Shown here piece after piece: positions 1 through 12,262 of a DNA stretch of 64,000 nt. Below the pieces are notes generated by a model. The model was not told the DNA's origin and made no database searches. It saw only the letters and a list, made by a program, of their open reading frames with translations. A program made the position numbers and the translations under genes. How positions within the stretch are numbered: the stretch's first letter is position 1; the number at the start of each line of letters is the position of its first letter. The stretch comes from Brienomyrus brachyistius (lineage: Eukaryota; Chordata; Actinopteri; Osteoglossiformes; Mormyridae), in contig NC_064539.1 of NCBI RefSeq assembly GCF_023856365.1, forward strand, positions 31,842,482 through 31,906,481, given 5' to 3'.

Positions 1-54
1 GTCGTTGTTCAGGGAAAAGCTACGTAAAGGACTAAATAATAATAATGAGGTTTT

Positions 55-165
55 TAATCATGAGGAGCATTGGTAAAGCGCTTTGAGACAATGTTGTGAA
101 CAATACTGTTGTAAAAATGCGCTATACAAATAAAATTGAATTGAACTGAACTGAATCGAACGATC
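55..165 (+). repeat. LINE-type 3' end fragment
   Basis: The stretch has the form seen at the 3' ends of many fish non-LTR retrotransposons: a segment containing AAAGCGCTTTGAGACAA, then GCGCTATACAAATAAA, then a short run of TTGAA/CTGAA pentamers. No reverse-transcriptase ORF lies upstream in the window, so this is a 5'-truncated copy or the tail of a copy that starts outside. Family assignment (L2- or RTE-like) is from memory of the tail type. Confidence 0.5.
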
Positions 166-426
166 GTATGAATGTTGGGACTCTGGCTCCGCATGGTCCT
201 TCTTTACGTTTAGAATCAGAATTATTTGTCCTTACACAAGCGTACGTACAAGGGACGTGTTTTGCTCACTTCTGATAGCAGCATCAGTGAACAACAATAT
301 AGACACATCAAAGTAACAGAAGCAATAAATAACTCAAGGCTGGGATTGAAGTAATAAATAAGGTGACAGTGTACAGATATAATGGTGACTGTGCAAAGTG
401 TTAAGAGTAAAGTAACAGGCCTCACA

Positions 427-965
427 GAGTGGGATGATCCAGGCCTTCACAGAAGGTCATCGTGCTTCTTGTGAGAATCCCCTGTACGCTCTGCCTCCTT
501 CTCAAAGCAGGATGATCCAGGTCTTCATCAAAGGTCATCCTGCTTCTAGAGAATCCCCTGTATGCTCAGCACCCTTCACAGAGTGGGATGATCCAGGCCT
601 TCACAGAAGGTCATCGTGCTTCTTGTGAGAATCCCCTGTACGCTCAGCACCCTTCACAAAGCAGGATGATCCAGGCCTTCACAGAAGGTCATCCTGCTTC
701 TAGAGAATCCCCTGTACGCTCAGCACCCTTCACAGAGTGGGATGATCCAGGCCTTCACAGAAGGTCATCGTGCTTCTTGTGAGAATCCCCTGTACGCTCT
801 GCCTCCTTCACAAAGCAGGATGATCCAGGTCTTCATCAAAGGTCATCCTGCTTCTAGAGAATCCCCTGTACGCTCAGCACCCTTCACAGAGTGGGATGAT
901 CCAGGCCTTCACAGAAGGTCATCCTGCTTCTTGTGAGAATCCCCTGTACGCTCTGCCTCCTTCTC
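427..965. repeat. 77-bp satellite with 154-bp higher-order unit
   Basis: Seven tandem units of about 77 bp, each containing GATGATCCAGG and ending in AATCCCCTGTA. Two unit types alternate (a longer one with CTTCTTGTGAGAATCC and a shorter one with CTTCTAGAGAATCC), giving a 154-bp period; the same ATGATCC start recurs at 434, 588 and 742. The short open frames here are products of the repeat and not genes. Confidence 0.9.
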
Positions 966-1344
966 AGTGCTCCTGCATTAGCTTTGTCTGACAGGAGAGG
1001 AGAAGGACCTCGTTTTGCTTTCCATACATGAAACATATCGATGAGGTGAGATGTACAACACCTGTCACGGGCTTGTTCCAGGGAGGTGTCCAGGGTCGGT
1101 TCACACATTGCCTGTCCAACTGTGTGTCTGGTCCACTGACCCCTCCCCTGTTAGCTCAGAACAGCCAAAGAGCAGAGCTGGCAAATCAAACCAGAAGCTT
1201 ATGAGGTCCATTCCCAGGAAGGAAGCTTCTGTTAGACTCTTTAAGGATACACCGACGTCTTGCGTCTCCTGCTTAGAGTATGTCACTTTGGATCCTGAGT
1301 TAGTAACCAAATAATTAATGCAAAGAAATCCAGACTGAGCTACA
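966..1344. other. Intergenic stretch, no feature seen
   Basis: Unique-looking sequence. Open frames shorter than 90 codons exist on both strands, but none shows recognisable protein similarity or splice context. Confidence 0.5.
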
Positions 1345-1520
1345 TATCCGGTCCGTGGTTCAGCTTGCCAGCTGAAATCTTGTGGTTTTCAGAATAATTT
1401 CATAATTGGGTCCCTGAGCAAAGCCTTTAACCTAAAATTGCTCAAGGGGCTGGTTGTCCCTGTCATCTCTCAAAAATATACTTTGGATTGAACAGCATCC
1501 GCTAAATAACCAAAATGTAA
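1345..1520 (+). repeat. Degenerate tRNA-derived SINE
   Basis: The body carries a diverged form of the segment CCCTGAGCAA..CCTTTAACC..AATTGCTCA typical of fish SINEs. It ends with a diverged form of the common tail (TTGGAT..CATCCGCTAAATAA followed by AATGTAA). The tRNA-like head is weak, so this is an old copy. Confidence 0.45.
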
Positions 1521-1832
1521 CGTAAAATTTCACTCCTGACCATGTACTGGAGAAGTTGATGGACAGATGACTTTCTTATTATTCTAACCCTACATATTAT
1601 TGTATTAATTCTCCACTAAATCAAGAATTAACAAGATGCCTCCTGACCCCCAGAACAAAATAAAGACTGAGGCCTATCTGGCTGGGCTTGATTACAGAAT
1701 AACTTTCACGGGGTGTTCTTTCCCCCCCCCCACCCAATTTTATTAAAGGGCTCTAACATGCATGCTTTTGAAACAGAGAAACAGGAAATGCCCCCAGTCT
1801 GTCTCATTGTGGTCTAACCACGGGCATTATGA
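1521..1832. other. Intergenic stretch, no gene
   Basis: AT-rich unique sequence with one C homopolymer near 1722. No coding or RNA feature seen. Confidence 0.5.
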
Positions 1833-1840
1833 GTGACTGT

Positions 1841-2128
1841 CAGGGACAGATTACGGACCAGGCCAGCGGGGCTGCTGCCCAGGGGCCCCTTGCCCATAAC
1901 AATTTGTAACGCTTATCAACAATGTATTTTCGTTTGTCTATTTTAGAGGGCCTACATTCTTTGATCCTCTGCCTACAAGGGCCCCTGACCCTATAGGGAG
2001 GGCGTTTGGCTGCCAAGGGCCCTTGAATTATGGTGGTTGTGGTGGTGGTGCTGGTGGTGGTGGTGGTGGGGGGGGGGCCCTCGCGAACGTTTTGCCCAGG
2101 GGCCCACACAACCCATAATCCATCCCTG
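1841..2128. mobile_element. hAT-type MITE, copy 1
   Basis: The 288-bp element is bounded by terminal inverted repeats starting CAGGGAC and ending GTCCCTG-like (here ATCCCTG). It is flanked by a perfect 8-bp target duplication GTGACTGT at 1833-1840 and 2129-2136. An 8-bp duplication with CAG...CTG ends is the hAT signature. It has no transposase, only a GGTGGT-rich stretch. The same family occurs inverted at 13355-13654. Confidence 0.85.
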
Positions 2129-2136
2129 GTGACTGT

Positions 2137-3210
2137 CACTGCCCCAGACGTGCCGATCATAGCCTCAGGGGACCCCGAGGTTTTTGCACGCTGATTTGAT
2201 GGGTTTGTCATAAATCTGACTGGTTAAAACTGAAATAAACTCCAGTTACCGTGGGACACGGGCCAGCAGGAAATAGGAACAAACTGCAGACACATCCGGA
2301 AAGTGATGTTCCTGTAGTCGGATTTACTTTGCCACCTCACTGCAGGTTTGAGGTCTCCACAGCATTGGAATTCTCTTTAAGCATCTCAGCACCAGTGGAA
2401 AAATTGGTGCTAGAAAGAATTTCACATGAATGTTCTAGAAGAAGCGTTTGTATCTCCATGGAGACCCAGCTGGTTCACACGCGGGGGGTGGTGGTGGTGG
2501 GGGGGTTCGTCTATTTCCGATCCATAGCCATCAAGTTCTGAAGGTTACAGCAGGATGGAATCAGTGAGGGCAGCTTCCAGGAAAGGGTGTCGGCCCTGCC
2601 TTTCTAAATCTGGCCCATTTCTCTCTGTTCTGATTGGGGAGTCACCATGGAATGGTGTTTCCTCTCTGGACAGAACGTGTGGCTGCAGTGCCATGTGGCT
2701 GCAGTGCCATGTGGCTGCAGTGCCATGTGCCAGGTACTGGGGAAACATGTAAGAAATGTGACTCAGCTCTGACGAGCACCGGATTCATGACGTCTGGGGT
2801 CTTTCCTGTAGTGACATCATTCTAAAACCTTAATGAAGGGGGAATAGCGAGGTTTAATGTGCTGAGATATCAAATATGTGGTTATATCTCATATTCATGG
2901 TGAGATTTCAGATATGTGTGAGATGTTAGGGGAGATTTCTGGGTGGTGTGTGGTTCACCAGGTGTCCAATGACGGTGCCAGGTTGATTAACCTTTTCTGT
3001 ATGACCCCCCATTCTGCTGCCTTTGTTTAATACTGGAAATTACATGGCTGTGTGCTTAAAGTACCCTATGAGCAAGGTCCTGACTGGGGGGGGAGCTGGG
3101 GTGGGCAGTGCCCCCACAGGGAAAAGCCCTGCCCACTCTGAGAAATGCTCTGTTTGTCCAGTGAAAACTGGAGAAAAAAATAATACATTTAGCTTGCCGC
3201 TATTTATGAG
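2137..3210. other. Intergenic stretch with a small 16-bp repeat
   Basis: No gene seen. A 16-bp unit (TGGCTGCAGTGCCATG) is repeated three times at about 2680-2731, and a GGTGG-rich patch lies near 2485. Short open frames are unsupported. Confidence 0.5.
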
Positions 3211-3313
3211 CGCTCTCTCTCTCTCTCCCTCTCTCTCTCTCTCCCTCCCTCTCTCTCTCTCTCTCCCTCTCTCTCCCTCCCTCCCTCTCTCTCTCTCTCT
3301 CTCCCTCTCTCTT
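3211..3313. repeat. CT-rich microsatellite
   Basis: About 100 bp of almost pure CT/CCCT pyrimidine repeat on the plus strand. The Ser/Leu-rich and Arg/Glu-rich frames across it are artefacts. Confidence 0.9.
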
Positions 3314-3940
3314 AGCGTGTGTGCTGAGTCCATAACCCCCCCCCCCGTTCAGTGTGGACACCCAGACGCCACCATGCATCATATAGCTGACTAAAGCAGC
3401 TCTGGCTCCCAAACAGGCGCCGATCATTTACTTCAAAAAGCCGGTTCGTTCGCGACGCCACCAACAGACACATCACTACTCCGGTGTTGTCTTGTTGTCT
3501 CAGGGAACCCCCGAAGACTCAAGTTAGAATAATAATAGACATCTATTTGCAAAGTTTACACATGGCTTTTATTTTTCTCACACCTTACTCTTCAGGGGCT
3601 CCATATATTCTCTTTCAGGTTACAGAACGATTCTCAAACCTGCTTTCCAATTGGCCCATTTGACTAGGAGTGTGTTAGTTAATGCCTCCTCCACTAAACT
3701 AGGAAAGCACACACAGTTCACTTTGCGCCCATGCATTAAAGTTTGAACCTGTTGGCAGCCTCCTTTAATCAAATTTTAACTTTAATTCTTCCTCCTTTCT
3801 CAACTCATTCTCTAATTCTTATACAATTTCAAATAGTCCTGTATTTTAGCTGAGTTTGCATGTTTCATCTGAACATTTATTTGATTTGTTAAAAATCATG
3901 CTAATGGTCAGCTAAGTTGGCCAGTTACAGCAGGCTGCTT
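3314..3940. other. Intergenic stretch, no feature seen
   Basis: AT-rich sequence without a recognisable gene, RNA or repeat. Confidence 0.4.
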
Positions 3941-3964
3941 GTGCTTGAACATGAAGTGCCCTTT

Positions 3965-4135
3965 CGAGTCAGAAAACATGATGAAGTGCCCTTTGGAGCG
4001 CCCTTGGGAGTGCTCTTCCAAGTGAGAAAACATGATGAAGTGCTCTTTGAAGTTCCCTTTGAAGAGCACTTTGAGGGGCACTTCATCATGTTTTCTCACT
4101 TGAAAGTGCCATTTGGGTGAGAAAACATGATGAAG
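3965..4135. repeat. Direct and inverted copies of a 22-24 bp motif (hairpin)
   Basis: A motif containing GAGAAAACATGATGAAGTGC occurs at about 3970 (one base changed), 4023 and 4117, and in inverted orientation at 4078-4101. Arms 4020-4043 and 4078-4101 are perfectly complementary over 24 bp around a 34-nt loop, so the transcript of either strand could fold into a hairpin. Confidence 0.75.
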
Positions 4136-4199
4136 TGCATTTGGAGTGCCCTTCGGAGTGCCCTTTGGAGTGTCTGTGTAAGGGAGAGAGAAATATCTC

Positions 4200-6085
4200 T
4201 GTTGGGTGCCCTGAAATGACATGTGATAGCCCACTATGAGATGCAGTTTCCTGTACATGCAATAAAGGCACCCTCTAGGTATTCCTATGCATAAGAAAAT
4301 TGGATATCTATGTTACCTCTGTAGTAAAAAAAAAATCTTAAATGGGGATGAAGATGCATAGGGTACCATTCTACTGGGGGGTGGGGGTGCACACATAATG
4401 CAATAGGTGCCCTTCAATTCCATCACTGGTGTAAACCATCCATTTCCCAACCAAATCAGTTTTGCCATCTATCTGTTCTTGATGTTGTTTGTGGAGTAAA
4501 ATGAGCTGAAAAACCAATAGCACAGCTGGTGGTCCCCATGAGCCAGGACTGGGTCCCCATGAGCCAGGACTGGGTCCCCATGTGGCCCCAAAAGCTGCCA
4601 GGCACAGAGAGAGAGGCCCCCTCACAGCCTAGTCTGCTGCCATGCGGACCCGAATGTGTGGTCCATGTGGTGCCGCTTGCACTCTCAGTGCACAAGGAGA
4701 GCCTTAATGGGCAGAGCTAACGAACGCAGGATTCCGGGGCTCAGAAAATAAAAGCCTTCTGCTTGGCCCAGCGCCAGCCTAAACGCACACCCCCCCCCCC
4801 CGCCATCTGCACCTCACATCCACCTCTCACCCACATTTGCAATATTCCACCATGCAGCGCTCATGGACGACATCCCAGCTAGGAAAGGTCTACTTCCGTC
4901 CCTGCCACCCTGGGAGAGATACCCTTCCTCCCTTTTACGACAGTGAAAAGGGTTTTATGAGGCTAGCGTGAGCTGTAATCGCCAGACCTGTTACCCAGAC
5001 ACAACACTCCCCCAACCACATCCTAACCCCCCCTCGACCCACCCCGCCACCTTCCATCCATGCATGTGTTCTCACCCAGCCTTTCCTCTCAGTTTTATGG
5101 GCCCTGGGAGCCCCCTGCAGGGTTGCTTTTATCCCACAATTCCTTGCTTCCACATTCCCTCATTCTCTGATGGTGTCAGATCAAAGTCAGTGAATGATGA
5201 GGTTGTCAGAAGGGGTGTTTGTGGGGGTAATCATCAATCCTCAAAGCAGTACACCCCCCCCACAAACACAGCATTTACATTTTCAGAAGTGTTTCAGTGA
5301 CAGGATGATGATTAATCCCCATCTTATAGTATTTCAGTTAAAACGAAACAAGATCAAATTCATACCACAATTTCATTCTGATCACAAAACAAAACCAGAT
5401 GAAACCCAAACACGGCCCCAGCTGCACTGTTCACTGCCGATATGATCGGTGCCAATATTTCTATATGATCAGCATGTACCAGACTGTCCTGCAACGCAAC
5501 TAATATCTCTGAGCTGTCGATTGAAATATTCGCCCTCTGGTGCTTAGGTGGCAGGTGCATCGCCGCCCCTCACGTAGCTAGTCAACGTCAGCAGACCCCT
5601 GCTGTTAGCTAGTAGCTACCTCAATTAAACACTGTTATGCCTAAATCTAAATAGCCTACGATGTGGCTGCATTTCTCTCAGAATTAAACGACACTAGGTC
5701 GTTATGTAAATTTAACTGTTTTATATTTATTTATATTTATATATTGAAGGTGTTAAGTAATTTAGTGCTGAATTGCATTTTTCATTATAGTTAACGATAC
5801 CCAACCCTACTGTTGTACAGTGGTTGTTCCAGCAGGGGGAGCGCTTAAGACAGTCTGGCTGCTGCATCAAACACATGCACCTCATGGACACAGAGCCAGA
5901 CGGGACTTCTGGGTGGAACTAAACTCAAGGTCCACAGTAGAATAGTAGTGGTTAAAGGCATGGATTTGAGGAGGAAGTGTGCTGATAGTACTCTCTAGGA
6001 GATATAATGACAGGAACAGGAAAGTATGTGGAGAGTCCATAGTGGGGCCCTACCTCATGATGTCACTGTTCTGCATGTCCCACTA
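4200..6085. other. Intergenic stretch, no gene seen
   Basis: Contains a 21-bp unit (CCCATGAGCCAGGACTGGGT) repeated about 2.5 times at 4534-4582, C homopolymers near 4790 and 5260, and otherwise unique AT-rich DNA. No open frame longer than 116 codons and no homology recognised. Confidence 0.5.
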
Positions 6086-6087
6086 CC

Positions 6088-8566
6088 CATCCAACCATCT
6101 TCTTTAAGCACATATCCTATTGAGGGTCACTGGGGCTCCAGAGCCTATAGGCACAAGGCAGGGAACAACCCAGGATGAGATGCCAACCTATCATAGGGCA
6201 CAAGACAGGGAACAACCCAGGATGAGATGCCAACCTATCATGGGGCACAAGGCAGGGAACAACCCAGGATGAGATGCCAACCTATCATGGGGCACGAGGC
6301 AGGGAACAACCCAGGATGAGATGCCAACCTATCATGGGGCACAAGGCAGGGAACAACCCAGGATCAGATGCCACCCTATCATGGGGCACGAGGCAGGGAA
6401 CAACCCAGGATGAGATGCCACCCTATCATGGGGCACGAGGCAGGGAACAACCCAGGATCAGATGCCACCCTATCATGGGGTACGAGGCAGGGAACAACCC
6501 AGGATGAGATGCCACCCTATCATGGGGCACGAGGCAGGGAACAACCCAGGATGAGATGCCACCCTATCATGGGGCACGAGGCAGGGAACAACCCAGGATG
6601 AGATGCCACCCTATCATGGGGCACGAGGCAGGGAACAACCCAGGATGAGATGCCAACCTATCATGGGGCACGAGGCAGGGAACAACCCAGGATGAGATGC
6701 CACCCTATCATGGGGCACGAGGCAGGGAACAACCCAGGATGAGATGCCACCCTATCATGGGGCACGAGGCAGGGAACAACCCAGGATGAGATGCCAACCT
6801 ATCATGGGGCACGAGGCAGGGAACAACCCAGGATGAGATGCCACCCTATCATGGGGCACGAGGCAGGGAACAACCCAGGATGAGATGCCACCCTATCATG
6901 GGGCACGAGGCAGGGAACAACCCAGGATGAGATGCCAACCTATCATGGGGCACGAGGCAGGGAACAACCCAGGATGAGATGCCACCCTATCATGGGGCAC
7001 GAGGCAGGGAACAACCCAGGATGAGATGCCACCCTATCATGGGGCACGAGGCAGGGAACAACCCAGGATGAGATGCCACCCTATCATGGGGCACGAGGCA
7101 GGGAACAACCCAGGATGAGATGCCACCCTATCATGGGGCACGAGGCAGGGAACAACCCAGGATGAGATGCCAACCTATCATGGGGCACGAGGCAGGGAAC
7201 AACCCAGGATGAGATGCCAACCTATCATGGGGCACGAGGCAGGGAACAACCCAGGATGAGATGCCAACCTATCATGGGGCACGAGGCAGGGAACAACCCA
7301 GGATGAGATGCCACCCTATCATGGGGCACGAGGCAGGGAACAACCCAGGATGAGATGCCACCCTATCATGGGGCACGAGGCAGGGAACAACCCAGGATGA
7401 GATGCCACCCTATCATGGGGCACGAGGCAGGGAACAACCCAGGATGAGATGCCACCCTATCATGGGGCACAAGGCAGGGAACAACCCAGGATGAGATGCC
7501 ACCCTATCATGGGGCACAAGGAAGGGAACAACCCAGGATGAGATGCCAACCTATCATGGGGCACAAGGCAGGGAACAACCCAGGATGAGATGCCAACCTA
7601 TCATGGGGCACAAGGCAGGGAACAACCCAGGATGAGATGCCACCCTATCATGGGGCACAAGGCAGGGAACAACCCAGGATGAGATGCCACCCTATCATGG
7701 GGCACAAGGCAGGGAACAACCCAGGATGAGATGCCACCCTATCATAGGGCACAAGGCAGGGAACAACCCAGGATGAGATGCCACCCTATCATAGGGCACA
7801 AGGCAGGGAACAACCCAGGATGAGATGCCACCCTATCATGGGGCACAAGGCAGGGAACAACCCAGGATGAGATGCCAACCTATCATGGGGCACAAGGCAG
7901 GGAACAACTCAGGATGAGATGCCACCCTATCATAGGGCACAAGGCAGGGAACAACCCAGGATGAGATGCCACCCTATCATGGGGCACAAGGCAGGGAACA
8001 ACCCAGGATGAGATGCCACCCTATCATGGGGCACAAGGCAGGGAACAACCCAGGATGAGATGCCAACCTATCATGGGGCACAAGGCAGGGAACAACCCAG
8101 GATGAGATGCCAACCTATCATGGGGCACAAGGCAGGGAACAACCCAGGATGAGATGCCACCCTATCATGGGGCACAAGGCAGGGAACAACCCAGGATGAG
8201 ACGCCAACCTATCATGGGGCACAAGGCAGGGAACAACCCAGGATGAGACGCCACCCTATCATGGGGCACAAGGCAGGGAACAACCCAGGATGAGACGCCA
8301 CCCTATCATAGGGCACAAGGCAGGGAACAACCCAGGATGAGACGCCACCCTATCATAGGGCACACTCACACACCAGTCGGTAACTTCAATTAGCCTCAGC
8401 ATGTTTTTGGACTGTGGGGGGGAAACCAGACTACCTGGAGGAAACTGCACAATGACATGGGGAGAACATGCAAATGCCACACACATGAAATCCCGAAGGC
8501 GACTTGAACCCGGATCCCAGAGGTGTGAGGCAGCAGTGCTAAGCACTGCACCACCATGCCGCCCCC
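6088..8566. repeat. Widespread fish dispersed repeat, interrupted by an internal tandem expansion
   Basis: The left flank (catccaaccatctt...cagagcctatag) and the right flank (AGCATGTTTTTGGACTGTGG, then GGGAGAACATGCAAATGCC, then AGCACTGCACCACCATGCC) match the two halves of a repeat common in fish genomes, in which a single segment like GCAAGGCAGGGAACAACCC normally joins them. Here that segment has been amplified into the array at 6151-8360. Family name not asserted. Confidence 0.6.
6151..8360. repeat. 47-bp minisatellite, about 47 copies
   Basis: The unit is GGCACAAGGCAGGGAACAAC followed by CCAGGATGAGATGCCACCCT and ATCATGG, with a 47-bp period (for example 6151 to 6198). Variants are zoned: CACAAGG units at both ends, CACGAGG units in the middle (about 6290-7460), and GAGACGCC units only near the right end. 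Open frames across it are artefacts. Confidence 0.95.
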
Positions 8567-9699
8567 CATATACAGACAGATGAGTCAGTTCTACTCATTG
8601 ACACTCACTGGTGGTTCTCGCTCATATGGCATCCTGGAAGACTCCCCCCTCCATCAGTGGGCTAGTATAATACTAGCCTATTTAATGACCTGCATAAGAG
8701 ATGACACAGCTGCATACCTTTATACCATACGTTTTTCTGAACTGGGTACCTGATGGTTTTCTTACCCATTTGTGTTAATTTGGCGCTCGAGCATCAATAC
8801 ATTACCCACCCCCAACACTGGCAATCAGGAGTCAGAACTAAACAAATTCACCGTGTTGGTTTGCAGACTGGCTTTCTGTTATTCTTAGTTATTTCACACA
8901 AGGCAAAAAAATATGCAACAATATATTTGTGGAAGTATATAATCCCAGATTATGAATGAATCGTGGTTTATTTCCTATCATTTCGTAGTGTGAACGTTTT
9001 TTGCTTCCTGAACACTAGTGATTGTTCTTATAGATTTTTGGCTGCTGATCACGAAAATCACATCTGAATTTGTCCATCACGTACCGTTTCATCGAAATCT
9101 TCAGTTTTGTCATGTATTTTTCTCATATTTGTGCCCAAAAATTTTCATCTCTGTAAGAGACCTAACAACAATGTTTTGCACAGTCTGAGACTGGAATCAG
9201 GCCAGGCTGGAAACCTGTTCTGTGGCAGTTTGCAGCCTGGGCATGCCCGGGTAGGCCGGAGCCAGCCTGACTCTGCCTCTGCAGGCTATAAAAGTGGCTT
9301 ACAGACATAGATGCTGCTCATTGGGTTAATATAGAACTGATAGTCTGTATGTCCCGTCAATGTCTTAACAGCCGCAATACATTCTGCAATATTTGTTGCG
9401 AATATACGCTTGCGCCTCACAGATGCTCTATGACTGCTCTTGTGAAGAAAGCATATCATCTGTACAGCAGTAAAATCAGTGATCAAGACAAGTAATGGGC
9501 GCCTCACATTTGTTGTGCGACGTGCTGTCTGTCTGAGACCCTGCCTCAGAGGCACTCGAGAGACAAGGCCGTTTGCGGTCCGGATGATATGGCGAGAACA
9601 GCAGGACCATGTGACGGACTGTTACTTTTCTTTGAATAATGTGTCTGGTTTCTCTTTCAAAAACAAGTAGTCAGTTGAATACCCTAATCTGCCTTCAGC
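8567..9699. other. Intergenic stretch with an isolated TATA-like site
   Basis: No gene recognised. A CTATAAAAG at 9286-9294 lies just downstream of GC-rich sequence and could be a promoter or chance; nothing downstream identifies a transcript. Confidence 0.35.
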
Positions 9700-9965
9700 A
9701 ATGAGACCCGCGCCACATGACCACAGTCCTCCAATCCCGAAACCATCAGAGGAATGTACCTTAGATGAGCCAGATGAAGAAACTGCAATGCAGGGAACTG
9801 GCAGGAACATTGATCCGGATTTTGAACCGTGCTCATCCAGTGATCCACAGCTCATAACAGTCAGAATTAAACATTCCGGTCAGAGATTTGGGTCTGTCAA
9901 AAGCAAAAGCCAAGAGACTGTTTGAGACTGTGGAGTTTGATGTCACCAGATACGAATATTTCTGC
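9700..9965 (+). pseudogene. Decayed fragment of a repetitive fish ORF
   Basis: The frame from 9701 encodes an acidic, proline-rich segment with DEPDEETAMQ and IDPDFEPCSSSDPQLIT. Continuation of the likely parent protein (RDLGLSKAKAKRLFETVEFD) is found one frame over from about 9885 to 9945, so a small indel breaks the frame near 9870-9885. The pairing of a SSxPxLIT segment with an RDLxLSK segment resembles proteins encoded by repeated ORFs in fish genomes. I cannot name the family and no start or splice context is visible. Confidence 0.35.
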
Positions 9966-11230
9966 TGACTGCTGTGTACACTGCAACGTGATGCACCTGA
10001 CATTGAATACAAATGAAAATCAAAAGCAAAACACTTCTAATTATGTTGATTTTAATAGCGTATGAGAAACATAAATGCGGTTAAATACGTTATTGCTAGT
10101 AAAGAGTTAACTGTCTATTTCTCAGAGTTCCAACGTGATGCAGCAAAACTAAAATTATATTTGTGCAAACCCACCAGGTACCTGCCTCAGTCAGCACAAA
10201 CCTTCCAGCAAGCAAAACTTTTCAAAAAAATTGTTGTGCAGTGCATTGTGCAAAGTTAGAGGTGCCCTATCTGATAGATTCCCCCACTTCCCCTACATTG
10301 GGCTTCCAGTGGGGCGACTTGAGGTCGACCCACTGCCACCCCCCTCCCCGTCTTTGACTTTTGAGTAGTAACCTGCCTAAATCACGAACTAGAATCAGGG
10401 TACCCACTCCAACAAAGTTAACTGACACAATATCTGAGTCAAGGCGTCCAGTTCGACAACCCTAATTTACACGATGATGTAATACCATTGAATCATGGTT
10501 AATGGACACAATGTCATGATATCTTTGAATGAAGGTTAATTGACATGATGACATGATGTCATTGAATCAGGTTGCCCAGCCTGACAAGATTTATTGACAC
10601 AATGACACGATATAATTGAATCAAGGTTAATGAACACGGTGTGATATCAACACTTCAGCAAATGTGCAAAAAAAAAGGATCGTACAGATGTCACCAATGT
10701 TGTTGTTGTTGTGTGAGCGCCCCGTGCCACCCCCAGAAAGATGCCACCCAGAGCAGCTTCCAGTGTTGCCCACACTAAACCACTATGAAACAATCTCTAA
10801 ATGTATAAAGCGTCACGATGAAGGTTTACAGATATCAGCCAGCAGGGGGCTCAGGGATTAAGGATGTGCTGTTGTATCTGAACTAGTTCAATATGACATC
10901 CAGCTATGTTAACAGGCCTAAACATCAGAGCTGATAATCTTCAGTGAGTGAGCATAACACCAATGTGTTAAAGGGGACATTTCACGGCTTATTGTCATGG
11001 TTACTCTGACAGATCGAGTCACAAGAGAATTGGATAGTACAGGGCTGCCCATTCCTGCTCCTGGGGAGCCGCCACCCTGCAGACCTTAGGTACAGCCCTC
11101 ATTTAACACACCTGACACAGATAACCAGGCACTTCAGTATCACCTCAGTATTAGAGTCGGCTGTGTTAAAGTTAAACTGGTTCTCATACTGAGATATAAC
11201 TGAAGGGTCTGATTATTTGTATCAGGAGCA
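9966..11230. other. Intergenic stretch with a weak ~60-bp imperfect repeat
   Basis: About 10470-10640 holds three to four imperfect copies built around ATTGAATCA.GGTTAAT.GACA and ATGACATGATGTCATTGAATC. The rest is unique AT-rich DNA with no gene recognised. Confidence 0.4.
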
Positions 11231-11232
11231 GC

Positions 11233-11346
11233 GGGGCAGCGTGTGGCTCTGTGGGCTAAGCCTGTGTGCCTGTAATCAGAAGGTCGCAGGTTCAAACCCA
11301 GCCTCAGCCTGAGGCTCCTTGAGCAAGGCCCTTAACCCATCAATCA
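11233..11346 (+). repeat. tRNA-derived SINE (5' part)
   Basis: The head resembles a tRNA gene, with an A-box-like TGGCTCTGTGGG and a B-box GGTTCAAACCC about 45 nt apart. It is followed by the SINE body GAGGCTCCTTGAGCAAGGCC and CTTAACCC. The 3' tail is missing or diverged. Transcription would be by RNA polymerase III if active. Confidence 0.6.
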
Positions 11347-11850
11347 AAAGTGTCAATTATTAGGTGTGTTTACTCTTAGTGGATTTCTGGTTGTAGGAGG
11401 GGCCTGACTGATGATATGAAACTGCATCACTGAGCTGTGGGTTACAGCACCCTCAACCCTTAGAAGCAGAGGGCCCCCTGGGGCAGCAGCGCCATGGCAA
11501 CCATCGCAGAGGGGTGTTAGTTCCCCAGAACACTGTCAGGACTGACGGGGGCTGTGGGAAGAGGTTTGCTCTGAGGGGATAAAAATGATACCATGTGTGA
11601 CACTGTTGACACCTTCAGTCACATTGACACTCAGATCTGCAGCACCATTCTCAATCCCATGATCCTCAGTCACGGAACACAGGGCATGCTGGTATATGGA
11701 GGGTTCCGAGACTTTTGGCCCCAGGCCTGACAGGGGGTGACCACACACCCCTAGGCATGTTTTGTGCGAGAGTGGCCATTCCGTCACGGTGATCAAGCAC
11801 GTCACTGTCAGTGTACACACACATACACACACATTTCACGTGTCTATACG
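11347..11850. other. Intergenic stretch, no feature seen
   Basis: No gene or repeat recognised except a short CA-rich patch near 11815-11835. Confidence 0.4.
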
Positions 11851-12036
11851 AGAGCAGAGTGTAGCCGGCCTCCAGCCAATCACAGGCTTGGCCCAGCCCA
11901 GACAGATAATTATGAGAGCAGGGTGTAGAGAGGCTCCAGCCAATCACAGGCTTGGCCCAGCCCAGACAGATAATTATGAGAGCAGGGTGTAGAGAGGCTC
12001 CAGCCAATCACAGGCTTGGCCCAGCCAAAACAGATT
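11851..12036. repeat. 64-bp tandem repeat, three copies
   Basis: Three units containing GAGGCTCCAGCCAATCACAG and CTTGGCCCAGCCCAGACAGA; the first begins near 11851 and the last is truncated and diverged. The CCAATCA in each unit resembles a CCAAT box but there is no other promoter evidence. Confidence 0.85.
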
Positions 12037-12262
12037 TTGAGCTCTTTCATTGAAACACCCCAACGCCCCCAGAGCCACTCTGGCCTGCTGGCATTTTCCT
12101 GAACTCACCTTAGCAAGTTCATCTCCCAGCCCATTTCTCCTTGACATCTTCATCCAGAAAGTCTGTTGGAGTGATTTGTGACCAAGGGGGACAGCATTAG
12201 TCCTGCTGGGGGGGTTGGGGGGTTGGCTGGAGAGACAGGAGTTATGGTCCTCAAAGGAACAT

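Noticed and set aside
11233..11346. Functional tRNA gene
   Set aside because: A and B boxes are present but acceptor-stem pairing is poor and the SINE-type sequence GAGGCTCCTTGAGCAAGGCC follows.
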